This document shows positions 1 through 13,800 of a stretch of 64,000 nt of DNA, in pieces. The position numbers were made by a program, and so were the translations under genes. The notes beneath the pieces are model-generated. The model saw only the letters and a list, made by a program, of their open reading frames with translations, was not told the origin of the DNA and did not search any database. The DNA comes from Hypsibius dujardini (lineage: Eukaryota > Tardigrada > Eutardigrada > Parachela > Hypsibiidae): contig LRSR01001105.1 of assembly GCA_001579985.1 (NCBI GenBank), positions 55,244-119,243 of the forward strand, read 5' to 3'. The stretch's first letter is position 1. Each line of letters starts with the position of its first letter.

Positions 1-139
1 ATCATGCCCGGGGTAAGCTTTCGCTACCACAAAGATCGAGTTATCAATATGTCATTATTTGAGCTGACAACTTCCGAAATACCGGCACCTTTTAAAATCC
101 TCAAATATAGAGTCTATCTGCCTGTCTTTACTCTATCTA

Positions 140-187
<48 letters not shown>

Positions 188-3100
188 CAGACAGACATGT
201 GTTCGGGGGTATAATTTTACTGATTGGATAAAGATCATGTGTGCGTATGAGTGTGTGTGCATTGGCTGCAGGTGACACATTGGCAAAGTCCCTATATGCA
301 CGCATATTTTCCGGCTCTCAACTCGTTCCCTTCGCTGTTGGGCGACATGCTGGCGGATGCAATCAACTGTCTCGGTTTCACCTGGGTGAGTCATTTTCTA
401 TTGTGGCTCTCGCGCTCCGTTTTTGTTCTTTCTCTTTTCCTAGAATACAAATTGAATCTTGCATGGTCGAGTTCCCCTTATCATCAGGCAGGCCGTTCTC
501 ACGTTTCCTTGTTTGTTCCGGGCGAAAAGCTGTCGACGTGTCGGGCCGCTCCCAGAAATTTAGACGTGGTAGTTTAAATTTAAAATTCTAGTGTTGCAAA
601 CCCGTTTTGCATGTAATACCGATGCCAAATACCTGCCCTGAAATATACCGTGAATAGAGAGAATTTCCTTCATTAGATTTGAACTTGAAAAAAATCAATT
701 CAGCATTCACTAAGTTAATCAAAACAGAATTTTATGTTTCTGCTTTGATAACATGTTTTTTCTAGACACTGTTCAACTCTTCTATTTACAGATTGATTTC
801 AGATAGTTAAAACTTTAGAACGCTAATTTATAAAGGCTATTATAGTAATTAATTTAAATTTCATACCGGCAGCTATTTTGATCTGCACTAAAAAGAAAGT
901 ACAGAGCCCTATGTACAGTAATGTCTGCTTTTAGAAATCCATCTCAGAATAAGCTCTATTTGTTGGTTGTTTCAGGCGTCAAGCCCTGCGTGTACGGAAC
1001 TGGAGACAATCGTGATGGATTGGCTGGGCAAGATGATTGGTCTGCCGCAGGAGTTCCTCCACAGCACCTCCAACAAAATGTCTGACGGCGGCGGAGTCAT
1101 TCAGGTATGCGTGATTATCCCATACCTCGTAAATCACATTCATGCCACACGACCGTAAAATCCATTTTTCACTCGGGGTGTGACAAACGCAAGCAAAAAA
1201 GCCCCACGTCAAAAAAATTACAATAGAAGAATGGGGAGGATAAATTGGTATTGTCTCGATGACGAAGCTCGCCTACTACTACGTATATCCCATTTTTGCA
1301 GACCACTGCAAGTGAGGCAACCTTCGTGGCACTTTTGGCGGCACGCACGGAAGCAATTCGTCGTGTCCGACAAATCAGGCCCGACTTGGACGACGCGGAA
1401 ATCAACAGTCGCTTAGTGGGATACTGCTCGGATCAGGTACGAAAGGTCCAAATATTTTAAACTAAAGGACAAGGAAATGGGCATTTACTTGAGGCAGATG
1501 CATACACAGGTAGGCAAGTTGCAGACAGACAGACAGACGAGAGATTAAAATCAGACTGGCAACATTGGCAACAAATTATAGCCTTGATCAACCAAGGCAG
1601 GATTGTAACCAAATCGGTGTGATCACATGATAACTTCCGTTTTCTCTTCCCCTTCACCACACATATAGGCGCATAGCTCGGTGGAGAAAGCCGGTCTAAT
1701 TGGGCTCGTCAAGTTACGTCTGGTGAACAGCGACGCACAAATGAGTCTGCGGGGTGAGGCCTTCCGCTCGGCTGTCGAGGCGGATGTGGCTGATGGACTA
1801 ATTCCCTTCTTCGTAAGTCGAGTCGAGGGGGAGCACATCGCCTCTTTTCGCCCTAGGTACTCATACCTTACCAACATGCCAATCAAATCAAATTTCCGGG
1901 TTATGTGCTAACTAAATCAATACCTACCAATCTAATCTTTACTTAATTAATTTTTTTGCATTGCAACCAAGCAAAACAGTAACTGAATCGACGAAGCAAA
2001 CTGCTGCTGACCTTTGGATAAAGATACCGTTTGAAAAGCAGTGTTCATGGGGTTTTATTTCTCGGCATATCCCCATCGATGAAAAAGGCGATGAAATGCT
2101 TGGAAAAACTTTACAAACTGTCGTTTCCTCTCGTTATTTGTGGACAGTTATGCGCGACACTCGGCACGACAGGAGCCTGTGCATTCGACAATCTGATGGA
2201 ACTCGGACCCATCTGTAAGCGTTCCCATCCTCACGTTTCCCATTCATCCCCGAAGAATCCCCCGATGATAAGTCGGCGTTTGTTGTTGATCCCCACTGGC
2301 GCACGTGCCCTTTCCTCTTCCCATGTGCCTTGCCTGTCTGTCTAGTTAGCCGGTTACAGCACGGATAATTAGCCGATAAAAGTGTGTGTACTGTGTGTGT
2401 GCCTTATTATGAGGATGATCACGGGAATTCTTTCTTTACGAGTGGGTACATTGTTTGAGGCTTTACATACAAAGACGTTGTCTATGTACTGTAGGCCAGG
2501 AGGAAAACATTTGGATGCACTTGGACGCGGCTTACGCGGGATCAGCGTTCATCTGCCCGGAGTACCGGTCGTACCTGCAGGGCGCCGAGTACGCACAGTC
2601 GTTTGCCTTTAACCCCTCTAAGTGGTTGATGGTCCACTTTGACTGCACCGCCATGTGGTGAGCGTTTGACTTGGACAAAAACGGAGATTTTCCCTCCCGA
2701 TCGGTGTGGTTTTTCTTCACACAAATACCTGCCCATATACTATGATTTTACATTGGGTCTCGGGCTGGAAATCATACCTGCGGTTTAAAAAAAATATATG
2801 AATGAAAAAAACTTCCCGTGCCACTTTATGGAATGGGCCCGGGCTTGATTGATTAATTTATTAGCAGTTTTACATTTTTTTATCCCAACCAATATTTTTC
2901 AGAACGCAAACTTATTTTTTTAAATTTACTAGAAGCCTTCTAAACTCAAAAAATAAATTAAAATTTAATTTGAAACGTAGAAAGAAAGTGGAAAGAAAAT
3001 TCTGGTAAACAAGGCCGGAGAAGAAAGCCAAAACCGCGCTGCAGCGGTAATCACGAGTTCGGAAAGTGTTGGTGGCGCCACTGCTATCTTTTTGGATTTA

Positions 3101-5139
3101 ATTTTTCACGGTGTTCCTCTTAGTCAATTGTCAATTTGTCCGAAAATTGTCAATTTATTGCTAATATTTTGCAAAAGTTTTCTAGTAAATTAAAATATAA
3201 GTTTCCGTTTTGGAAATATTGCTTGGAATAAAAAAATGTGAAACTTGCTGGTGAATGAATCCGTCAGGCCCAGGCCCATAGCACAAAGTGGCACAGGAAG
3301 GCTTTTTCTTGCCAATTTTTTTCTGAAACCGCAGATGTGATTTCCAGCCCGAGATCCTAATGCAAAATATGATACATGGACTGGTAATTGTGAGAAAAAA
3401 TCACATCGATCGGGAGGAAAATCTCCGTTATTGCTCAAGTGAGATATATGGTCTGCCTTGATTCAGCAATTGTTATCAACAACTATTGAAATTTAAAAGT
3501 TCTCTCTATCTCGACCTGGAAAAAAATGTTTGCTTCTTTCCAAAACAGGGTTAAAAACAGCCGTGCTCTTCATCGAACCTTCTGCGTGGACCCTCTTTAC
3601 CTGCGACATGAGAAGTCCGGCGATGCTATCGACTATATGGTATGAAGCAATCTTTGCGGAATACACCTTGCTCTTCACCTTTTATGCTCTTTCCTAGCAC
3701 TGGCAAATACCTTTGAGTCGTCGTTTTCGCGCCCTGAAGCTATGGTTCGTCCTTCGAAGCTTCGGCGTTAAGGGTCTGCAAAACCACATTCGACATGTAA
3801 ACGCCACATTTCGCAGAGCACATTCAGTTCTAATTACTTAGCTGATCGTCTGCTCGCTACTTCTATAGGGTGTGGCATTGGCCAAGAAGTTTGAGGAGAT
3901 GCTGCGAACGGACCTGGACTTTGAAATCCCCGCCGAACGCATCCTTGGCATGGTCGTCTTCCGACTCAGGGTCCGTCACTTACCCGCAACAGATCGCGTC
4001 AAAATGTATGGTAGCCAAATGTGAAACCCCCATATCTTTTAGGGGGAAAATGAAAGAACTGAAATGCTGCTGAAACAACTCAACCGTTCCGGGCTGATCC
4101 ACATGGTACCAGCCAGTCTACATAACCGCTATGTTATCCGTTTCACCGTCACTTCGCCCTACACCACACTGGAAGACATCACCCGAGACTTCAATATTAT
4201 TCGCACGTTCTCCAAAGTTTTGATTGCTGAGTTTGTGAAGAAGGAGGCCAAGAGTCGTGCTGAAAGCAAACGGCAAGGTGCCTCGAACGGAACCAACGGC
4301 GAGACCGAGGAAAAGAAGGAGTTTGGCGTTAGTTTATTGCTGGCTAACAGTCCGTTGTCGCCCAAGTTTGTCAATGGAAGTTTCGGTACGCACGGACAGA
4401 CAGACAGACAGACAGACAGTCAGACAGACATATATACAAAGAGATAGACAGACAGACAAATAGACAGGCAGACAGACGGATTGTCACAAAATTGAGCGTG
4501 CTGATTCCTGTATCTGAATGGAACCTTGTCATTCCAGCGGCCATCTTCGGAAGTTCGGAAATTGCCAAAGAGTTCGCTCGTCAACTGAACCGCCATCTTA
4601 ATCTTTACCACATGCAAGGTCGCCGTCGGCCGTATCGCAAGCAAGCCGAAAAGCTGATGAGCAAAAACCGACAGTACAGTCTGGATTCACGCATCCAATC
4701 AATCTGCGACACCATAGAAGGCTACCTCCCGGATCTGGACGAAATGAACTCTGAGTACACGGACGGTTCGCCGGATGAACTCAACGGCGAAGATGGTTGC
4801 GGAGGTGCAGGCGACATGTCACCGAGTGTGCCGCTACGGGGTCGTTCTAAATCGGTATGTGTGGCCGCACTGGATCCGCACGAGCTCGAGGACCCTGACG
4901 CGGCGTACCAGCACTTTGCAAAGCACGTGTTGATGCTGCATCGTTCGCCGTCGCTGAATGGGATGCGCGAGTTGCACAGCCACCATAGCGGCGGGAAGAG
5001 TGACTCACTGACTGGTCATCCAATGCAGCCGCTGGCCGGTGGGAACGAAAACCATCACGGCCACGATGAAATCATTGAGACTAAGTTGATTGTACCGAGT
5101 GGCGACGGTCGTGGTGTGGTTAGCAAACGAGAATCTTAA
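1..5139 (+). CDS. HDC: Histidine decarboxylase (5' partial), group II PLP decarboxylase
   Basis: Makes histamine from histidine with pyridoxal phosphate. Twelve exons are visible: 1-12, 272-385, 976-1104, 1302-1436, 1669-1812, 2148-2214, 2495-2657, 3549-3639, 3698-3796, 3869-3970, 4043-4385, 4538-5139. All join in phase, giving about 666 residues; roughly the first 65 lie upstream of the window. Seen: [42 protein letters not shown], the PLP-lysine motif NPSKW, and [10 protein letters not shown]. Family knowledge: human HDC has Tyr334 and Ser354 where aromatic amino acid decarboxylase has Gly354. Here the matching motifs read LYLRH and IPLSRRFR, so the HDC type is favoured over DDC. The tail after the catalytic domain (about 220 residues, rich in Ser, Gly and His) is poorly conserved. 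Its last exon encodes [20 protein letters not shown]. Confidence 0.93.
139..184. repeat. (TCTG)n array in HDC intron 1
   Basis: Near-perfect TCTG tetranucleotide repeat lying in the intron between the first two HDC exons seen here. It generates spurious ORFs in several frames. The same unit recurs on either strand in many other introns and spacers of the window. Confidence 0.9.
4394..4465. repeat. (CAGA)n array in last HDC intron
   Basis: CAGA repeat, the reverse complement of the TCTG unit, beginning about 9 bases after the splice donor at 4386. Its closeness to the donor suggests that the arrays are tolerated right up to exon edges. Confidence 0.88.
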
Positions 5140-5210
5140 TTAGACTAGTCAACATATACTCTACTTCTTGCTATAATATTTTCTATAGGCTAGATGTTTT
5201 CCTTTAAATA

Positions 5211-5216
5211 AATAAA
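5211..5216 (+). terminator. Polyadenylation signal of HDC
   Basis: AATAAA, 72 bases after the HDC stop codon at 5137-5139, in an AT-rich stretch. This is the only canonical signal in the first hundred bases of 3' sequence. Confidence 0.75.
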
Positions 5217-7372
5217 GCTTAACGGGTACTAGTTACTAGGTTACTAGTATGCTATATTGTATTAATTATATCTGTGCACAAATACCGACTCTTATCTTTC
5301 GACTCATGCATGCATGGGTGTGCGATCCCTGGGTTTCCGTAGTTGTAACTCTTTGAAACGGGAAATGTTGGGTGCCGCCATTATATCATAGAGATTACGC
5401 ATCATAGACTGAAAACAGTTGGTTAACGGCAACGATTGGCTGAGACACCCGTAACTAGTTTAACAGGAGAGGATGTTGATGATGTGCCTGGTCCATTTTT
5501 TACCTCTTGATCCCGAATGGGCCAATGCCCTAATGATTGCACTGCTTGAACCACTACTCGGCACAAACAGCGTATAGAGTATAGTTCATGCCACCACGCT
5601 TTGAGTGCATTGCGTTTCTGCTAACCAACTCAGTTACATGTTTATTACTCTGATGACGTCCTCTCATTTATGGTATTCTCGCAGTGGGGAGCATGCACTC
5701 GTTCATTGCATGATAACATGCACTCGTGGTCGCTTCCGAGCCGGTATCACAAATTTGTGGCGCGATCTGACCATTACGCTGCCTAAGATTTCCACATATA
5801 TATAACATTCACTATTCATACAGTTGCATTTATTATATTTTTTTGACACTTTTTTGCAGGCTTGTTAGCAGCCGTAATCGTCTGTTTTTACAATGGGCAG
5901 TGAAAACTTCTGTGCTTTTCCGCCGCCCTGCAGATTATCCTCATTTTGTCGTGAATAGGCGTGCTGAATGACTTGGGTTACGAGAACATGAGAACAGATT
6001 TGTAATAATTCACCCATAACTTTATTATAGTTTAAGCGACGAATGAGATGACGGTATGCTTTATCAGCTAATTTTGATCAAGCAATCAACTGTTGAACGA
6101 ACAGAATAGGGATGCTATGTGGTATTCTTATAGCATCCCATTTTTTCCCTGCCAAAACCGGAGCTTCAGTGCAGATGAAATATTCTTAAAAAATGTTCTT
6201 ATTTAGTCCGCCATATGAAAAAAAAGATTCACAGATCATTGACATGTGTGCTAATTCAGAAATGGAATTGAGATTGGAGGGAATGGAGATCAGGTCGCGC
6301 AAGTCCCGCCCAACTGACCTTGCACACGCATGCGGTAAGTAATCCTCTATCCCCTTAGCAGCTTGGCCAAAATTCGATAGTTTACCTATGTTAATAGTTG
6401 ACATTTTTCGATTCTTGTACGCATACTGAGAAGGCGTAGCTTTTTCAAATTGACTCAAGTCTTACATACATTAAGTTCTCTTAGAAAGATGTGGAAGACC
6501 CTTGATATTAATAGCTGACATGTTGGACTTCAGTCTTGTGCACGCCTGTTTTAATATCGTGACTCATGCCTGAAATTGTAAGTATAAGGACGACGGCAAG
6601 CAAATGGATAGTCCGCTGAGAACCGTCTATCCATGCCCCAAGGTATCGGCCAATGAGAGTTACGATCCTGAAAGCAACTGCTACCACTACCCCCCCCCCC
6701 TGCATTTAACAGTTCCGTGGACTTTTGCAATTCTGTGTGAGTTCAATTTATTGACGAGGGAGTGTCAATGTAATTGGTCCTTTAGTTGCAAGGCGGACGT
6801 CTGGTCCACTCGGTAGTCGCCATCGTATGCAAAAAATATACCTCATTTTTTGCTTAATGACAGAGGCAATGATACAACGTGTTGCACGCGGTGGATGTTC
6901 CGAGGATGATATCATTCCTAGCATTGACGGACGCCGTTCACGGCAACAAAGAAACACAGCAACGAATGCCAACTGAATGTTTTATTATTTCTTCATTTTC
7001 ATCAAGGGGGAATCACGTGTGTTGGGTGTATTGTAAGCAATCCTTGGTAATTCCAGTTCGAAGCCTCTACATAATAATAAAAATTATAATGACAAACTTT
7101 GAGAATGTGTCTGCCGCCAATCGCAAAGTAAATTTACATAGGCACCACCCTTATCTTTCTGCTTAACAAACAGATACACGGTTGCAAAAATTGGAGTCCC
7201 ACGACAGAAATGGAAATCAGCGAAAAATTGTGATAAGATCGGCTTGATTTATGCTCATACATTTGACGAGGCATATCTCGGAGTCTCGCCTTGTCTCCTA
7301 CCTTTTTCTCTCCAAATGTACCACATAAAAGTGTTTAAAAATTATCCTTTATGTTACCACGAATGACCGAAA
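5217..7372. other. Spacer between HDC and FLVCR-like gene
   Basis: No coding region is supported. The ORFs here are short and show no splice context or recognisable motif. The 5' untranslated region, and perhaps a short first coding exon, of the transporter gene at 7373 may lie in the last few hundred bases. Confidence 0.6.
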
Positions 7373-10009
7373 ATGATCGTCCCAGGCGAGAAAAGTACTC
7401 GTCGTATGACCGAATGTCAAGTCACCCCACGTCGATGGGCCATCCTGGCCGTCTTCTCGCTATACTCGATGAGCAATCAAATCCAATGGATCTCCTACAG
7501 TACCATCAACGACAAAGTCACCGCTTTTTACTCGGTCTCGACGACGACGGTGGACTGGCTGTCAATGGTCTTCATGGTCGCGTACATTCCGCTCATCTTT
7601 CCTGCCACCTGGCTTTTGGATAAGCGGGGTCTTCGTTTGACTGGCTATATCGGAGCGTTCTTGAATTTTCTCGGCGCGGTGATTAAGTGCTTCAGTCCAT
7701 ATTCGAAGCGGTTTGTAGTGACGTTTGTCGGGCAGACTGTCTGCGGGATTGCGCAGGTCTTTATTCTGGGACTTCCTGCCAGGGTGGCGGCTGTCTGGTT
7801 CGCCGAACGCGAAGTCCCCTTTGCCACTGCGATTGGCGTCTTTGGCACTCAGGTAAGTTGTATCAACGCAATCCTGTCTGGAAACAAAATTAGATACTTT
7901 TTTCCCGGCAACGGTTGATTGATTAGTTAAAATGACCGTCCTAGTTTTTATTCTGGATATTAAATAACCTATATATAACTACAACTTAACAATAAATGTT
8001 TGGGATTATATAACAAGACGATGAAGCATTGCTGACAAAGTTAACATATCCTGTAATTTTCTGAATTTACCGTAGATAAAATTGTGATGAAATATACCAT
8101 GGATAAAGTATCTATACTGTATGTACAAAATAAATAAGATATTCGATGCATAAAATATGTATGTATAAAATAAATAAAATATGGAATGTATAATTAACGT
8201 ATGTATAGAATAGATAAAATGCAATATATAAGATGTGTATCTATAAAATAGATAAATTGTACAATGTGTTGCCTCTTATATATTTCATTATGCTTTGTAA
8301 ATACTATTCACTTTCCATTCGAGCATTCAACAATTTAAATCTTTCCGTTTTGGCAGGACGTCTTCGTCTGACTTGTGAGGGCACAACCGAATGATTTAAG
8401 GCTGCCTGTTGATTGGTTTTGTTGTCTGAATGCCTGCCTGCTGTCTGCCCGAATGTATTTTCTGCCAGCAACGTTGGTTATTTTTCATATTTCTATTGCA
8501 GTTAGGCGTGGCACTTGGCTTCCTTGTTCCTCTGATCGTACCGTCAATATTTGCCACCGATTCCGCAGAAGCCTTCAACCTAACCATTGACTCAAATCGT
8601 GACATCTACAGTCACAACTTTGCCGTCCTATACTATGTCAAAACCGGGATTACCGGAACACTCTTCCTCCTTGTTCTTTTCGGTAGGGTTAAACGGCGAG
8701 AAAACGTACAGAGCAATTAACCTGCAACATTACCTATACTTGATGATAACAGTTTCCAGTTTTCAGGGACAGGCCAGAGCATCCTCCCAGTCCTGCGCAG
8801 GAAGCAATCCTACAGCAGGTGGCCCATACATCACACAAAGAATGGATTTTGATTCTGCTGAAAGATCGGCAGTTTGATGCACTGGCTTTGGTCTTCGGGA
8901 TCATCATAGGGTCATTCTACGCCGTGGGCACCCTGCTGACCCAGCTAATCCTATACTACTTTGAGGTACGTAAGAGCTCAAAAACAAACAGCCAAAGGAC
9001 AGGTATAGTTGCAGTCACAGACTAAAAAAACCGCTATTAAAATATCCGTATCTGTATGATTTCTTATCTAGGGAGAAACCGCAAATGCTGGGTATATCGG
9101 AGTGACCTTGGTACTAGCTGGATTAGTCGCCTCTGTTGCATTCGGTCTGTTCCTGTCATGGACTGGACGATTCAGGTATCGCTGCCTTTTTAGTATTATG
9201 ATACGTTCCCTGGTTTACCTATCCAATTTCTCTATATACAGAGAAACAACCATATTCGTCTACGGGTCCTCCTTCGCGGCAATGGTCATTTTCATGGTTG
9301 TCCTCCATTTCTCGGACGGAAAAATTGGTCTAGCTTTTATGGTTGCCACATTGCTTGGGTAAGTAGTACTTCACGCATTTTGCAACGGCAGTTGCAACGG
9401 TTCATTTATTGCCAACTGAACAAACGACACTGTAGATTCTGCCTTATCTGACCAGATTTTTTATGACTGGGTACATGCCAGTTGGTTACGAACTGGCTGC
9501 TGAGATCACCTACCCCGCCCCGGAGGGAACCACATCGGGTCTTCTCAACTGCAGTGCACAGATCTTCGGAGTAATCTTGACCCTTAGCATGGGAGAAATC
9601 GTGGCGTGGCATGGTCCACTGGCTGCTAACGGGCTGATAGTAGCTTTTCTCAGCGTTGGAACTATTATAACATGTGATTTTGCCTACCTGCTAGCCTATC
9701 GTGTCTGTCTATCTTTCAGTTGGTCAATCAGCCAGTCATCCAGTCAGCCAGCCAATCTGTCTGTCTGTTTGTCTGCTTGCTTATCTGTCTACCTGACGGT
9801 AAATGTCTCTGGAATATCTTTGTGTCTGTATTCCTCGATGTCTACACTGGCGGTGTCTGTATAGTATATACCTTCAACTGTTTTTCGTTGTACTAACTTT
9901 GTTCTTTACAGGCTGCATAAAAACAAATTTGAAACGAACTGCCATCTGTTCTAAACCTGCTACGACTCCACCGGTTTTGCCTTTCACACCTCCGCCGATT
10001 ATAATTTGA
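7373..10009 (+). CDS. FLVCR: FLVCR-type major facilitator transporter (SLC49 family)
   Basis: Polytopic membrane transporter. Vertebrate FLVCR1/2 carry choline and related amines, and FLVCR1 was first described as a heme exporter. Seven exons join in phase: 7373-7852, 8502-8682, 8760-8965, 9072-9175, 9242-9358, 9456-9673, 9912-10009, for 467 residues. Family marks seen: VTPRRWAILAVFSLYSMSN, VDWLSMVFMVAYIPL, PARVAAVWFAEREV, LGVALGFLVP, GETANAGYIGVTLVLAG, GFFMTGYMPVGYELAAE, TYPAPEGTTSGLLN, and a cytosolic IKTNLKR end. The N-terminus is short; a second Met (MTECQVTPRRW) lies 11 residues in, and an upstream exon is possible. FLVCR1 and FLVCR2 orthology cannot be separated here. The tail is short and Pro-rich. 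The gene converges on the RALBP1-like gene. Confidence 0.93.
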
Positions 10010-10887
10010 ACATGAGTCTCGCGCCGGCATGATGGGGATGTGTCCGAAATCAAGCAGACCTCGAACGCGCAAAGAACAGACCATGACAGAGTCATTCGTA
10101 AGTTCAGGCATTTTGATGCTACAGACACAAACAGATTATGGTCGTGCTAGAATTTTCCTTGTTATGCTTTGTTATGACGAACGAATATTGGTGGCTGCCG
10201 TCAAATTCAGGACGCTCTCCCACACACGAAGCAATCAAGATCAATAAAAAATTGCGTGGGTATATAAGACATGTTAAAACACTTGGATCACAATGCACAA
10301 TAGCAGAGGAAGATAACATAAGAAAAAGGCAACTTATTGCCTTAAACGAAGAGAAAGTAAATGTGCAAAGCTGTCTTCTAGACAGCGCTTCCCCGTGTGC
10401 AATTTCTCGCCTTCCTGGCATTGAGCTCCGCTACTACGCCGATCCAACCGGAGGTCTCACTACAGATGGCGTCGTTCAGCTCATTGGTCATCGTCTGTGA
10501 GAAATCACATCGGTACATTCGCAAAAACGATTATATGCCACGGTAACCACACATTATGCAATCGAGTCGCACCTTGTTTGCTTGGTATTTTCCCATTAAT
10601 TCGTGGAACTCCTTCACCAACTGCTCCTTATCAAGACTGTCTTCATCCACGTAAACCTGTAAAGCACGTGATGCTGCTCATGATACGCCAGACAACTCGA
10701 CTGACCAATCGGTAGACAGAATGGATCGACAGAACCTGTAGACGGAGAAGCTGACACCAAACAATCAAAGAAGCATATACACATTCCAAAAGATTGGCCG
10801 ACAGACACACCAATCAACAGGACGACAGGCAAACACTCAAGCACACCGACAAAGAAATAAACCGACCAACAGAGTAGCAGACAGACA
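10010..10887. other. Spacer between convergent FLVCR-like and RALBP1-like genes
   Basis: Presumably holds the 3' ends of both genes. A plus-strand ORF at 10138-10500 was not recognised. The part from 10680 to 10885 is littered with decayed CAGA-type repeat. No other feature is visible. Confidence 0.6.
10243..10248 (+). terminator. Candidate polyadenylation signal of FLVCR-like gene
   Basis: AATAAA, 234 bases past the stop at 10007-10009. If used, it places most of the orphan 120-codon ORF at 10138-10500 outside the coding transcript. Confidence 0.5.
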
Positions 10888-13800
10888 TTAGTGCATACAA
10901 GTAAGTAGATATCCCGAATATTTTACCGGCAGTTGATGCGGTAGGTTATTAATCTCTTCACACGTCCTTGCCAAGGCGTCACTTTCATTCCGAATTTTAT
11001 CGCGCAGGTGTTTATTGTGACCTTGTAGCGCGTCATAGAGGTGAATCTGATGGACCAGCTCCCGGACCATCTCTCCATGCTGTTCCTCCGTCACGGCAGG
11101 GGCTGCCGTCGAGAGGATTTCATCCTTCTTCTCGTTTAACAGACCCAGGTACTTCTCCTCCACCGTGGCGACGTCACTCGCTGAAGGGATCTGCGTCTGA
11201 TGCAGCCGAGCCGTCGTCACAGTCACCGGTTGAGGCTTCAAAATCTGCTCAGACATCGCGGCTGGGCGGACTCCGTCTCGCAGGCTGACATCCTCTGTCT
11301 GTAGGGTGACTGTTGTCATCCGTTCCAGCGTTCGGATCTGCATTCCACGTAAAAGAAACCCTCGGTAAAACATATAATCCAATCACGCATGCGGGGGGGG
11401 GGAGGGGGAGTACGAAGAGACTTAAAAACAACCGTGTGTGTGGGCGTCTGTCGCTACCTTTCGTTTAAGCTGCGTGACTTGACGCTGGACATCCCACAAC
11501 TGCTCCTCTTTACGTTTACTGGCTTTGCCTTGTTTGATTTCATGGTGGAGGTGGTTCAGCATTACTTCCTTTTTCGTCAAATCCTCCCGTAGTTGGGTCA
11601 GTGCCTCGTTGGTGACGGCATTTTGAGGAGGCGCCGCGCCTTGTCTGTACAGAAAAGTCGGTTACTTTCGAAGAAATTCACTCCCTGTCTATATGGATGA
11701 GTCAGTTAGTCGTTAAGCTGCATTACTACTCTCCACACTCTTTTCCGGTGCACAGATTCAGATGACCTCTGTTTTTTTGTCTGTGTCCGTCGGTCTGTCC
11801 GGCTGTCTTTCTGTCTGTTTATCTGCCTGCCTACCTGTCTGACTGTACTCACTTGGTGATCTTGACATCTGAGAAGACATCATACGCCTGGGTAAGCAGG
11901 AAGTTGAGAACTTTGTTGCTCTGGATCTTCAGCGTCGGCTCCAACACCAACGCCACATTCCGTACAGACATCTTATTCTGCTCCTGCCGCTCCACCACGT
12001 GACTCATATGGACGAAGATCCACCCCAGAAAGGTGCGGCTGCAGGAATCGAGGCGCGTCAAGACTTTGGCCACCGCATCCGCTCGTTTCCCCAAATCTGG
12101 CAAATCTATGAATGCCAAACAATGTAGAAGGCCTTTAATTTCTTCCAGCTATTTTCAACAACTTATTCACATTTTTAATGTAGCTACTAAATAATAGAAG
12201 TTTAAGTGATTACGATAAATAACGTATAAATATTGATAATGCTCAATGTTCCTCCCACCCACCGATTGCCTCTTCTAAATCTGGCAGGATCTCCTCCGGA
12301 ATTAATCGGTCGGGAAGTTCACGTATAAATAGCTTCATCACGTCTGCAACAGTCGGGACGTCATAGTCGTTCAATCTAACCCGATCACCGCGATTAAAGT
12401 GGCGCTTCAACTCCTGAATGCGGGATTGGGATCCAGATGTCCGGTACACACCCACCCAATCTAAACCTATAAATGGAACACAACGGCTTTACAGGCATCG
12501 CGTCATTTCCAGTCAGGCTAAAAAATTATACACATTTCGCGATGAAATTGTACGATCACACACACATTAATTCAAGTCCTGTTTTTTGCGGGTCTTTTAA
12601 ATACTGGAAATTTCGCGCATAAGGAAAGAAAATAATTGTACCGGTAAAAACTATTTTTTCTTAAAGCGCATCCCACGATTGACCTTCATTTACTGTACGA
12701 GTATCCTTCCTCTTTCGGATTTAACTGTGTCACAAGTCGGGAAAAGTGAAATACTTTTAAAAACTGGGCACTGGGCACTATTTTATGGAAATAACAATTG
12801 AGACCACTTCGTTTTTGGTTGAATACACTTCGTAAAACTGCTATAAAAGTTAAACCTCGCGTAAACAAACAAAGATGACGATTTAAACTAAGCTTAATAA
12901 ATAACGGACTAATAGCAATAACTAAGGTTGCAAGAACGATACCATTGTCTTCGATGTAGTTTACGCAAACGCGGAAGAAGGCCGGCACTTCGATGCCATC
13001 CGGGCATTTATCGATCTGCAAAGCTTTCTGGAGAGGGATTCCGAAAATCTGTGACTCCGGTTCCTCTGCAAACATAAAAAGTGTGGTCTAAATAAATGGA
13101 ACAAATGTAGGTGAGTTGAAGAGAGGAATACCGTGGTAGTCAACGGCCGCGCCAGCCAATAAAATACAAAATCAAACAATCAAACGATTCTTCAACGAAC
13201 GATCAAACAATGTCATTCCATCAGCAACAAATTCAAATCACAATACAGTTAGTAGATCGAAAGATTTACATTTAGCAAATTGCCACTCCACCATGGTAGA
13301 GAGTATTAAAATAAGAGCACGACCTGTCAGTCGACAATACGAGAAAAGTCAAAATTCAATCAATCAGTCAATCAATTGACGGTCGATGTCAATGAAAAAA
13401 CTGCGGGGAAATTCAACGAATCAATCAATCAACCTTGTAAGCAGATAAATAAGTTTCATGACCGCACCTTTTGACAGCGCTCTCGCCAACTGCGATCTCC
13501 GCTTCGGATCCGCGCCGCCTGGACGATCATCGAACGGATTGGTGTTGGATTTGTGCTTCACCTTGGTGCGCTCCACCAGTTCGTCCACACTCTTTTCGGA
13601 ATGATGTTGATGAGAAAGATGATCGCCTCCCTTGCTCATATCTTTAAATGACTTTTTCTTCTTCAACCGGAACGCTGGCTTGGATTTTGACTTTACCGCA
13701 CTGCGAAACAAATGTCACACTTAAATGACTGACCAAACCGTGAAAAAATATATTGCTAACTGAAAAGAGTTTCGAGGAAGAAATGCCCAATCGAGTGAAT

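Noticed and set aside
7373-10009. Any viral relationship suggested by the FLVCR name
   Set aside because: FLVCR is a cellular transporter named after its use as a virus receptor; nothing viral is seen here.
10138-10500. 120-codon plus-strand ORF
   Set aside because: No recognised motif; it spans a likely polyadenylation signal of the FLVCR-like gene and has no convincing splice partners.
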